Assembly (NCBI RefSeq): GCF_014654615.1
Contig: NZ_BNBB01000018.1
Location: 1 to 64,000 of the forward strand
Length of the DNA: 64,000 bases
Direction of reading: 5' to 3'
Origin: Streptosporangium violaceochromogenes
GTDB lineage: Bacteria; Actinomycetota; Actinomycetes; Streptosporangiales; Streptosporangiaceae
The position numbers were made by a program, and so were the translations under genes. The notes under the pieces were generated by a model. That model was not told the origin of the DNA and ran no database searches. It worked only from the letters and a program-made list of their open reading frames with translations. This document shows, piece by piece, positions 1 through 6,699 of this stretch (positions are counted from its first letter, which is position 1; each line of letters opens with the position of its first letter).

Positions 1-133
1 GGGGCTACGGGCTCTCGCGTGTCAGGCCACGCCGACGCCCTTCCCCCTCAAGATCGAAGAGCCCGATTGCCAGGACGACGGCGGCCGGTATCCAGATCAC
101 GTGCATCGTCTTGGCAGTCACGGCGACATCTTA

Positions 134-595
134 TCAGCGGTTAATGCGAACCGCGTGGATTTTACCGTTCGGATAGTGGCTCTGCCACTAGGGGCGGCCT
201 TGCTCCAATGAGCGATAGGAGTGGTCGCCGCTATGCTGAGCGTAGAAGACGCGGCCCTTCGAGTCGATGTTGCTCACGACTGAAAGATGCCCCTACGGCG
301 AGTTCGCCTGGCCGGTTCCCCAGAGCAGGATGTCCCCTTGCCGGAGGTCCTTCCACGAAGGCAGCCATGACGCGCGTTTTTTGTTAACCATCCAGTACTG
401 ATACCAGTTGTTTACCGCCCCCCAAGAATATGAGGTCCGGAGGTTCACGGTAGACAGCCCTGCGTGCTGCCACCAGTAATTGTTGTTCCCGCGTGTGAGG
501 ATGGAGGGGAACGGGTGGAAATCTTTCGGTGCTCCTCCCCCTCGGTTGATCGCCCGGGAAACGAAATTGGTGCAGGCGCCTTGAATACCGGTCAC
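134..595 (-). pseudogene. decayed amidase-like (Amidase_6-type) secreted enzyme
   Basis: Minus-strand reading frame with a recognisable amidase-like catalytic core. It begins CTNFVSRAINRGGG (Cys in the DCTNFVSQAL-type motif), then has Trp-rich segments and a GD(I/V) strand near the middle. The frame is interrupted by TAG at 293-295 and TAG at 188-190, but the conserved reading continues past both: GHLSVVSNIDSKGRVFYAQH, then a final WQSHYPNGKIHAVRI before a TGA at 134-136. The frame is also blocked immediately upstream of the GTG at 595 by TGA and TAA, so the N-terminal part of the usual protein is missing. In intact relatives this domain sits at the C-terminus of exported proteins thought to act on cell-wall peptides. 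Family assignment is from motif recall only. Confidence 0.6.
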
Positions 596-992
596 TCATT
601 AAGGGAGGTTCTACGTATCTAAAACTGCCAGGCATCGTTGACGCCTGGGTCTCCGCCAGGTGGTCCGGAAGGGTCGTACCTCTGGGCCGCCCGGTGGTGC
701 ATGCGCAGCGGCCGTCCAGCCCGCGAGCGATTTGGGCGATGTTGTTCATCGCAGCCGAGCGTGCCAACCCCTGCAACGCGGGGTACTTATCAGAGAGTGT
801 GAGCGGCCTGGAGGCTGGAATCTCTCTCAGCGCCTCCGGCCATGATTTTATCGGTCGCTCAGGGCTTCCCGAAGTTGACGTCCAAACCTTGCTCAACAGA
901 GACTTTGGCGAACACCTCACGTGGAATCCTGGGACACTTGATCCGCATCACAAGGAATCATTGTTTGTTTTGAAATTTCCAGATCGGGCTCA
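596..992. other. 396-bp stretch without a supportable gene
   Basis: No frame on either strand shows convincing codon bias or a family motif. The minus strand has short open stretches in two frames (around 620-920) that may be shredded upstream coding sequence of the amidase-like pseudogene, but I could not join them into a recognisable protein. Base composition is lower in GC than the chromosome further right. Confidence 0.4.
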
Positions 993-1940
993 TTGAAGAG
1001 AAACGATTGTGCTCACAAGCCCTTGTCCAAGGGTGTTGCGGTGAACGTCGGTGCGATGGTCCAAACTCCGGCCGTGCTGTGGAACGCGCACACGGGGGAG
1101 CTGTGGAGGCGCTTCACGCAGAGGCTTCCGGCCGTTCTGGCGCGTCTGCTGGGGGTGCCCCGGGGTCGGCTGCGCCGGGCTGTGCGGCTGTCGTATGCCA
1201 AGGTCGCCGAGTATCAGGCGCGGGGCCTGGTTCACTTTCACGCCGTGATCCGGCTTGACGGACCCGAGGGCCCGGCCGCGCCACCTCCCTCGTGGGCGAC
1301 GGTCGCGGTGCTGGAGGACGCCATCCGGCAGGCGGCGGCACAGATCACCGTTCCCGCCCGCGAGCACTCCCCGGACGGGTCCTCTGCGGGGTCGCTGCGG
1401 TGGGGGGAGCAACTCGACGTCAAACCGGTCTACCTCTCCGCCGATGTGAACGGCTTGAGTGATCAGCGGGTGGCGTCCTACATCGCCAAGTACGCCACCA
1501 AAGGCGCCGAGTCGGCCGGAACCGTGGATCGGCCGATTCGCGATGCCGGGGACGTCGCCCACCTGGCGGTGACCGAGCACGCCCGGCGCATGATCTATAC
1601 CTGTTTCGCCTTGAGCCGCCTTGCCCCGTACCGGGACCTCTCCTTGCGGGGATGGGCGCACACACTGGGATACCGGGGGCACTTCTCCACGAAGAGCCGC
1701 CACTACTCCATCACCCTGGGCGACCTACGACAGGCACGCGCCGACTACCGGGCCGAGCAAGCCCGCTCGATCCTCGGTCTGCCCGCCCCGGACGGAGAGG
1801 AGACGATCACACTGTCCCAGTGGCGCTACGCCGGAAACGGCCTGCGGCACGGGGAAGCCCTGTGGGCCGAACTCGCCCGGCAACGCATCATCACCGCCCG
1901 CCGGATCGCCCGTGAACGAGAGCAGCCGGAACCTGGCTGA
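993..1940 (+). pseudogene. 5'-truncated RepSA-type plasmid replication initiator
   Basis: From about base 1070 the frame matches the C-terminal two thirds of the replication initiators of actinomycete integrative elements and rolling-circle plasmids: AVLWNAHTGELWRR, then GLVHFHAVIRLDGP (HFH metal-binding motif), LRWGEQLDVKPV, VASYIAKYATKGAE, and LRGWAHTLGYRGHFSTKSR followed by YSITLGDLR. Intact relatives carry roughly 150-200 further N-terminal residues. Here the sequence upstream of 1070 is unrelated and the only starts are a TTG at 993 and internal GTGs. No integrase, excisionase or transfer gene lies nearby. I read it as the remnant of a former AICE or plasmid integration, non-functional for replication. 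Confidence 0.75.
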
Positions 1941-2099
1941 CCGAAGAGACGTGTCTGCGGGCGGAGTGGTGCGGCCGGCGGAATGCCGAAGGCACCCGAA
2001 GGGCGAGCGAGGCGAGTTCGGCCGGCGGCATCACGGCCGGTTTCATCGCCCCCTTGCCCGACCGCGACGACCGCCCGGCTCTGATTAGGATCACGCGGT

Positions 2100-2633
2100 A
2101 TGGAGACGTGCGGAGTGCTGTACGTGGTCGCGTGTGCCGCTCCGGCGGCGGCTGACCTCGCCCGCCTGGTGGTGCTCGCTCAGGCGGAGGGCTGGCAGGT
2201 GCACGTGGTCACCACGCCCACGGGCACCCGCTTCGTCGATGCCGACGAGTTGGAGCGGCTGACCGGGGATCGGGTGCGCAGCACGTACCGCATGCCGGGT
2301 GAGCCGAAGGGGCTGCCACCGGCCGATGCGGTGGTGGTGGCTCCGGCGACGTTCAACACCATCAACAAGTGGGCCGGTGGGCTGGCGGACACGTTCGCGG
2401 TCGGCCTGCTGTGTGAGGTGACGGGGTTCGGCGTTCCCATCGTCGCCGTCCCTCTGCTGAAAGACGCGCTGGCTCGGCATCTCGCCTTCGGCCGGAGCCT
2501 GGAGACGCTGCGAGAGATGGGCGTCCGGGTGCTGTTCGATCCCGATGCGCCGTCACATGCCCGCATGCCATCCTGGGAACAGATCATTCAGGAACTGCGC
2601 AGCGCTGTCGGGGGACGACACTCACAGGGGTGA
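2100..2633 (+). CDS. flavoprotein (HFCD/Dfp-like family)
   Basis: 177-aa protein with a Rossmann-like flavoprotein fold. The N-terminal strand GVLYVVACAAPAA leads into helices, followed by a DAVVVAPATFNTINKWAGGLAD motif region, typical of FMN-binding cysteine/peptide decarboxylase relatives (PF02441), and then GVPIVAVPLLKDALARH. Family members decarboxylate phosphopantothenoylcysteine or peptide C-terminal cysteines, but stand-alone copies beside actinomycete integrative-element genes have no proven substrate. A TAGGAT hexamer at 2086-2091 lies 8 nt before the ATG and no Shine-Dalgarno is visible, so the mRNA may be leaderless. It is followed within 5 nt by the stub of an XRE regulator. This flavoprotein-XRE pair is often seen near such elements, and I infer it came with the decayed Rep gene. 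Confidence 0.75.
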   Translation: METCGVLYVVACAAPAAADLARLVVLAQAEGWQVHVVTTPTGTRFVDADELERLTGDRVRSTYRMPGEPKGLPPADAVVVAPATFNTINKWAGGLADTFAVGLLCEVTGFGVPIVAVPLLKDALARHLAFGRSLETLREMGVRVLFDPDAPSHARMPSWEQIIQELRSAVGGRHSQG

Positions 2634-2637
2634 TGGT

Positions 2638-2700
2638 GTGGATGCCCGCAAGGACATCGGTCAGCGGATCGCGCGGGCACGCCGTCGCCGTGGCCTGTCT
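2638..2700 (+). pseudogene. N-terminal stub of an XRE-family regulator
   Basis: A GTG at 2638, four bases after the flavoprotein stop, opens VDARKDIGQRIARARRRRGLS, which is the typical first helix of an actinomycete XRE helix-turn-helix protein. After residue 21 similarity ends (PHRHDPRLKG onward) and nothing resembling the recognition helix follows. The sequence to 2876 shows no further gene. Most likely the regulator of the flavoprotein unit was deleted except for its first codons. Confidence 0.5.
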
Positions 2701-2876
2701 CCCCATCGGCATGATCCGCGCCTCAAGGGTACGGTCCCCACCTCCACCGAGACCGACCTCTCGGGGCAGGTGGTTTCACCTCGTTCTCAGGACCAAGCAG
2801 GTCCTTCCTCGGCCCCCCTGAATCCCTGTCCCGGCGATATCCAGAAGCCGGACTTCTCGCCGGACGTTTTTCCGGG

Positions 2877-3779
2877 TCAGCTCAAAGGGCGCCAGTGCTT
2901 CCAAGGCCGGGGGCCGCTTTTGCCGCGGATCGTGGCCAGCCGGGAAACCGCCTCGTCGTGTATCGCTGCGTTTTCCATGCCGATCTGAGCCGCCATGGTG
3001 ACCATGCGCAGCTCACGAATGTCGCGCAGAGTCGGAAATCCTTCCCAAGTCATGACATCATGGCCGTAGGTCTCGGCGAACGCGACATACTCATCCCGGG
3101 AGATCGCGCCGAATGTGCTGTACTTGATGGCGGTGGATATAAGATCCCACTCCGGCGGGCCGAAAGCGGTACGCTCGAAATCGGCGAGAATCACACGGCC
3201 GTCGTCGGCGAGTAGAACGTTGCCGCCCCAGGCATCTCCATGAACCACACATTTCTGTAGCCCCGGCGGCAACTCCGTGTATCTGGTCTCAAGGTCCGAC
3301 AGATGCTGGCTCAGCCATTTGCGGTCCTGGGACGTGAACATGTGGGCACGGTCGATTCGTTCCGCGAGTCGCACAAACGGGTTAAGTGGGGGAAGTGTGA
3401 AATGTTCCGGAGGTTTGAGGCGGTGAAGGGTGTGTAATGTGGTGGCGACTTCCAAAGAGGTGCCGTACTTGTGCGACGGTAACTCCCGCCAGAACGTCAC
3501 GGCCCTGCCGTCCGCCTCGACCGGCTGATCCAGGTCAGGGATCACCTGTACGGCGCGAACCCCGGAATCCTCCAGCCAACGGGCTATCCGGATTTCCTTC
3601 TCAGCGGTCTGAAGCTGACCGGTTCGGCTAACCCGCGCGACGACTCCATGCGGCAGCCGGTAAATGGCGTTCTCACTGAGGCGAATGGGCTCAACGCTGG
3701 ATGCGTCGATTCCGGCCCGGTGGCAGGCGACGAGAAGAGTCCTGAGCGCCTCATTTCTCGGAGTGCTTTCCCGGGTCAT
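2877..3779 (-). CDS. APH-family phosphotransferase
   Basis: 300-aa protein of the aminoglycoside/choline kinase fold. Visible motifs are the catalytic loop HGDAWGGN at residues 180-187 (Brenner HxDxxxxN) and the Mg-binding ADFE at 199-202, followed by GPPEWDL. The N-terminal lobe carries YRLPHGVVARV with a nucleotide-binding lobe pattern. These enzymes use ATP or GTP to phosphorylate a small-molecule hydroxyl; the substrate cannot be told from sequence. The ATG overlaps the stop of the upstream XRE regulator by 4 nt (ATGA), so the two are translationally coupled and probably act together. GC content is lower than in the right part of the window, in keeping with acquired DNA. A role in resistance or in metabolite signalling is possible; neither is shown. 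Confidence 0.85.
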   Translation of the reverse strand: MTRESTPRNEALRTLLVACHRAGIDASSVEPIRLSENAIYRLPHGVVARVSRTGQLQTAEKEIRIARWLEDSGVRAVQVIPDLDQPVEADGRAVTFWRELPSHKYGTSLEVATTLHTLHRLKPPEHFTLPPLNPFVRLAERIDRAHMFTSQDRKWLSQHLSDLETRYTELPPGLQKCVVHGDAWGGNVLLADDGRVILADFERTAFGPPEWDLISTAIKYSTFGAISRDEYVAFAETYGHDVMTWEGFPTLRDIRELRMVTMAAQIGMENAAIHDEAVSRLATIRGKSGPRPWKHWRPLS

Positions 3780-5092
3780 GAGCCGGAGATCAGCCCGGTA
3801 ATGCGATGCCGCAGCTCCGATACTTCGGGGATGCGCTCGTACGGGGCGGCGAACCGGTGAAGCTCGCGCAGATCGTCGGCTGCCCTGCGGGAACGTACGG
3901 TGCCCGCGTCGCGTAGAGCCTGCGCGCCGATCGCGGTGGCCTGTTCGGGGTCGCCCACCGCCATGGTCAACGATGCGAGCTTGGTTCCGCTAATTGCCCG
4001 GGATCGTACATAGACATCGCCGTGACCGGCTACTGCGGCGGAGAGCCGACGGGAGGCCTCACCGACGAACTGGCCACGTATGGCGAGGTCGAACAGCGCA
4101 TGCCCGGTGTCTCCCGCGTGCTGAGCGGTGTCGTAATAGCGCATCCACGACAGTTCCTCATCGGTCTTGAGCCGACCGAACTCTTGGTCCGCCATGCCAA
4201 CCGCGCTGAGCGTCTCTTGCGTGCGCCCCAGCTTGGCCAGTGCACGGGCGCGGGCGGCCAGCAGCATGGCCCGTTCGGCAGGGGTGAGCCGGTCGGCGCG
4301 GACCAGTGCGAGCTCCACCAGGGTCAGACCGGTATCCGGGTCCCCACACCAGATCGCCTGCCGAGCCATACTCGATAACACCTTGGCCCGTAGGTGCCAG
4401 TTTCCGGACTCTTCCGCGCATGCCAAAGCCAGTCGAAACATCCGCCTGGCGTCTTTATGAGCGTAGGCGTCGAATGCCATGAAGGCCGACACAAGTCCTA
4501 GGAATCCGACTGCCGAGTAGAGATCGGGCTGCAGGCGTTCCGGGCAACGGGCTCCCAGGAGTTCGACCGAATGGCGAAGCTGGCTGTTCACCGCCTCACG
4601 AACCAGTCCACTGCCATAGACATGGTCCCAGGTGGAAAACACCTCCGCGATATTCCGTACGGCCTCGATGTCGGCAGCGCTGACGACGGACGGGGGCCGA
4701 GTCGGCTCGTTTGACGCTGCCAGTTCGATAAACCGGTGACCAGCCTCTGTGACGGCTCCGAAAGCTGCGTGGAGAAAGTCTTTGCGATCCTTGTCCGTTG
4801 CCGTGATAACCATTGGAACGCGACGTGGCCGGCGAAATCCGAGATCACCGTCCGTCTTCACACCCAGTACGGCGCGCAGCCCTTTGCGGTAGTCGTCGTT
4901 GGGCCACCGCAAGACACCTCGCTCCATCTTGCCGATGTAGTTGGCACTGAGACACACCCTGCGGCTCAGATGCTGATAAATCCAGGCGTTGACCATATCG
5001 GCAAGCTCTTGCCGTGACAGAACTTCTCCGGCGACGTTCGGGGACTCCACACGCTCTCGGGCCTGTCGTAGCTGCGTGTTCGGCTCAGGCAT
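3776..5092 (-). CDS. XRE-family regulator with large C-terminal TPR-like domain
   Basis: 438-aa cytoplasmic protein. Residues 25-77 form a helix-turn-helix of the type SRQELADMVNAWIYQ, then LSANYIGKMERGVLRWP. The rest (about 90-438) is a chain of helical hairpins rich in Ala, Leu and Arg, resembling the TPR-like sensor domains of actinomycete XRE regulators. The ATG at 5092 is preferred because GAGAGGAGG lies just upstream; the open frame extends 26 codons further but without a ribosome site. It is transcribed with the phosphotransferase gene, overlapping by 4 nt, and is divergent from the cassette at 5390. It probably controls one or both. Regulators of this architecture commonly respond to peptides or small molecules, but the ligand here is unknown. 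Confidence 0.8.
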   Translation of the reverse strand: MPEPNTQLRQARERVESPNVAGEVLSRQELADMVNAWIYQHLSRRVCLSANYIGKMERGVLRWPNDDYRKGLRAVLGVKTDGDLGFRRPRRVPMVITATDKDRKDFLHAAFGAVTEAGHRFIELAASNEPTRPPSVVSAADIEAVRNIAEVFSTWDHVYGSGLVREAVNSQLRHSVELLGARCPERLQPDLYSAVGFLGLVSAFMAFDAYAHKDARRMFRLALACAEESGNWHLRAKVLSSMARQAIWCGDPDTGLTLVELALVRADRLTPAERAMLLAARARALAKLGRTQETLSAVGMADQEFGRLKTDEELSWMRYYDTAQHAGDTGHALFDLAIRGQFVGEASRRLSAAVAGHGDVYVRSRAISGTKLASLTMAVGDPEQATAIGAQALRDAGTVRSRRAADDLRELHRFAAPYERIPEVSELRHRITGLISGS

Positions 5093-5329
5093 AACCGGCC
5101 TCCTCTCGGGCACACTTCTCAAGCATGACCGGGAGGAGCGCTTTGGGCAAATCTCAAATCTGCCCCTCATCTGCCTCTTGACAGGCTTGTTTCCTGGCCT
5201 TCCGGCTCGTTCTTACTCCATGCAAAGTGGTGTTGGCTGTTCGCGCAACTACCAAATTCTGTTCATTCCTCTCATTCATCCCTGTCCGCGCGATCTGGCG
5301 GGCGATGTCGTGAGAGAACCATAAAAGAT

Positions 5330-5363
5330 GGGACCCGCAGGCGCTGTCACACCTACGGGTCCC
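5330..5363 (+). promoter_or_regulatory. strong hairpin in the 5' leader of the small-gene cassette
   Basis: GGGACCCG and AGG pair with CCT and CGGGTCCC around a 10-nt loop, with a single mismatch. It sits 27 nt before the ATG at 5390, downstream of the A-rich segment CATAAAAGAT, which may be part of the promoter. As DNA it could be an operator for the divergent XRE protein; as RNA it could tune translation or mRNA life. The rest of the 297-bp divergent intergenic region (5093-5389) shows no gene. Confidence 0.45.
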
Positions 5364-5389
5364 CTGACCGCACGCTGGAGGTGCGATCC

Positions 5390-5776
5390 ATGGAGAACTC
5401 TAGTGCTCGTTCCCCTGTCGGAGAGGGGGCGGCGGGGCGTCAGGATCGGGCGTTGGCGGTGGTGCAGCGGCTTTTGTGGGAGCGGGGGATCCGTTCCCGG
5501 TGTCACCACGTCATCAGCCTGGGTCTGTCGGCGGCGCGTGAGGGGAGGGCCGGCGCGGCGGGTTCCTCTGGGCCGTCGTTCTGGCTGGAGTACCTTCCGC
5601 CGGAGTTGGTGGTGACCGGTCCGGGAGGGCGGGGTGAGGCCACCGTGACCATCGGGGGGCGATCAGGTGCTTACCTGCTGTCCCTGCGCGACGGGCCGGG
5701 TCTTCAGAAAGTCGGACGGGCGGAGCCGGAGAAGGTGGTGAGCCTGATCGCCGGGGCGCTGGGGGCGGCGCGGTGA
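5390..5776 (+). CDS. conserved-type hypothetical protein, cassette gene 1
   Basis: 128-aa soluble protein, no signal peptide or membrane segment. The N-terminal helix RALAVVQRLLWERGI is followed by a beta-rich part with FWLEYLPPELVVTGPGG, VTIGGRSGAYLLSL and a C-terminal helix. The ATG at 5390 has GGAGG 9 nt upstream; a GTG three codons earlier lacks one. The gene overlaps the next by GTGA (4 nt). I do not recognise the family by name. The pattern of two small, translationally linked proteins next to an XRE regulator recurs in actinomycetes, and protein-protein pairing is the simplest reading. Confidence 0.6.
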   Translation: MENSSARSPVGEGAAGRQDRALAVVQRLLWERGIRSRCHHVISLGLSAAREGRAGAAGSSGPSFWLEYLPPELVVTGPGGRGEATVTIGGRSGAYLLSLRDGPGLQKVGRAEPEKVVSLIAGALGAAR

Positions 5777-6156
5777 AGGGGGAGCGGGAGCGGGCGGGCG
5801 TGACGCCGTATCCGCCGTCCCGGGCCTCTCGTCCGGAGCTGGGGGCGGCGGATGACTGTCCGGCGGTGCGGGCGGCCGAGCGGCTGCGGTCGGCTCTGAC
5901 TCGGCAGGGCATCACCGCCGATGTTCATGGCGGGTACGGGCTGGCGCTGGTGTCGGTCTGGACCGGGCTGATCGTGTGGTCCAACGGCGACCGCTACTGG
6001 TGGTGCGCCGGATGGCACCCTCAGGAGCGGCGCCCGGCGTACGCCTCGGCCCGGTGCGGCGACCCCGAACAGGCGGCGTTGCGGGTGGCCCGCCGGTACG
6101 CCCGGCTGCGCGCGCTGCATCCTCCGGCGCCGAGGCTGAGCGGTGAGCCGATGTGA
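5773..6156 (+). CDS. conserved-type hypothetical protein, cassette gene 2
   Basis: 127-aa soluble protein starting at a GTG that overlaps the stop of the preceding gene. A disordered Pro/Arg-rich N-terminus (1-30) leads to a helix (AVRAAERLRSALTRQGI), then a compact beta segment with YGLALVSVWTGLIVWSNG and the aromatic cluster RYWWCAGW, and a last helix with DPEQAALRVARRYARLRA. The arrangement (helix, GLALVSVW, WW, DPE..A..VARRY) is one I have seen in uncharacterised actinomycete proteins next to XRE regulators. No catalytic motif is apparent. It is coupled by 4-nt overlaps at both ends. Confidence 0.6.
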   Translation: MKGERERAGVTPYPPSRASRPELGAADDCPAVRAAERLRSALTRQGITADVHGGYGLALVSVWTGLIVWSNGDRYWWCAGWHPQERRPAYASARCGDPEQAALRVARRYARLRALHPPAPRLSGEPM

Positions 6157-6308
6157 GCGCGGCGGACGGGGTCTGGATCAGGTCCGCGGTGGAGGCGTGT
6201 GCCGGATGGGGCCTCCTGCCGGCCGATGAACGGAACGTTCTATTTCGGCGTGGACGCGGGCCGGGGAGGCGGCTCCGGACCGGCCGGGATTGGCATGGGG
6301 GCAGGTGA
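6153..6308 (+). CDS. possible third cassette gene, 51-aa Arg-rich protein
   Basis: GTG at 6153 overlaps the TGA of cassette gene 2 (ATGTGA arrangement), giving a third link with the same coupling geometry. The product begins MSAADGVWIRSAVEACAGWG, continues with LLPADERNVLFRRGRGPG and ends in a basic tail. It is short and its reality rests only on the coupling and codon bias. It could instead be the decayed remains of a longer gene. Confidence 0.35.
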   Translation: MSAADGVWIRSAVEACAGWGLLPADERNVLFRRGRGPGRRLRTGRDWHGGR

Positions 6309-6521
6309 GTGACCATCTGCCGCTTACCGGCGATACGGAGCGGTCCGGCGGTCAGATGACAGCCTTCTGCGAGCTGCCTCACGAGGCCTCACTGATCACC
6401 GCCGTGGGTGGTGAGGCGTCGGTGGTCGTGCGGCCGAAACCCCCACCACCGTGGCTCTCCCCCTGAAAGCGGGTGCGGCGGCGTGAACTTCCCCGGTTTC
6501 CCGCGTCGCCGCACCGTCCTG

Positions 6522-6564
6522 CCCCGGCCCCTTGCGCTTTTACAGAAGGGGCCGGGGTCTCTTT
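6522..6564 (+). terminator. hairpin with T-rich tail
   Basis: CCCCGGCCCCTT at 6522-6533 pairs perfectly with AAGGGGCCGGGG at 6546-6557 across a 12-nt loop and is followed by TCTCTTT. It lies between the plus-strand cassette and the convergent NB-ARC gene (stop at 6700). It probably ends cassette transcription. The rest of 6309-6699 shows no gene. Confidence 0.6.
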
Positions 6565-6699
6565 GATCGTGGCCGGGTCCGCGGCTTCAGCGACCGGTCG
6601 TGCGGGGAGGAATTGAGAAACACCGTGCTCACTGCTCACAAGGGGCGCGGCCGTCGTGGTGGTGCCGAGGTGGGCGATCGTCACGGTCCCAGGTTTTCG

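Noticed and set aside
134-595. stop-codon recoding (amber readthrough or pyrrolysine)
   Set aside because: No insertion element, suppressor tRNA or conserved downstream structure is visible, and the upstream frame is also broken; decay is the simpler explanation.
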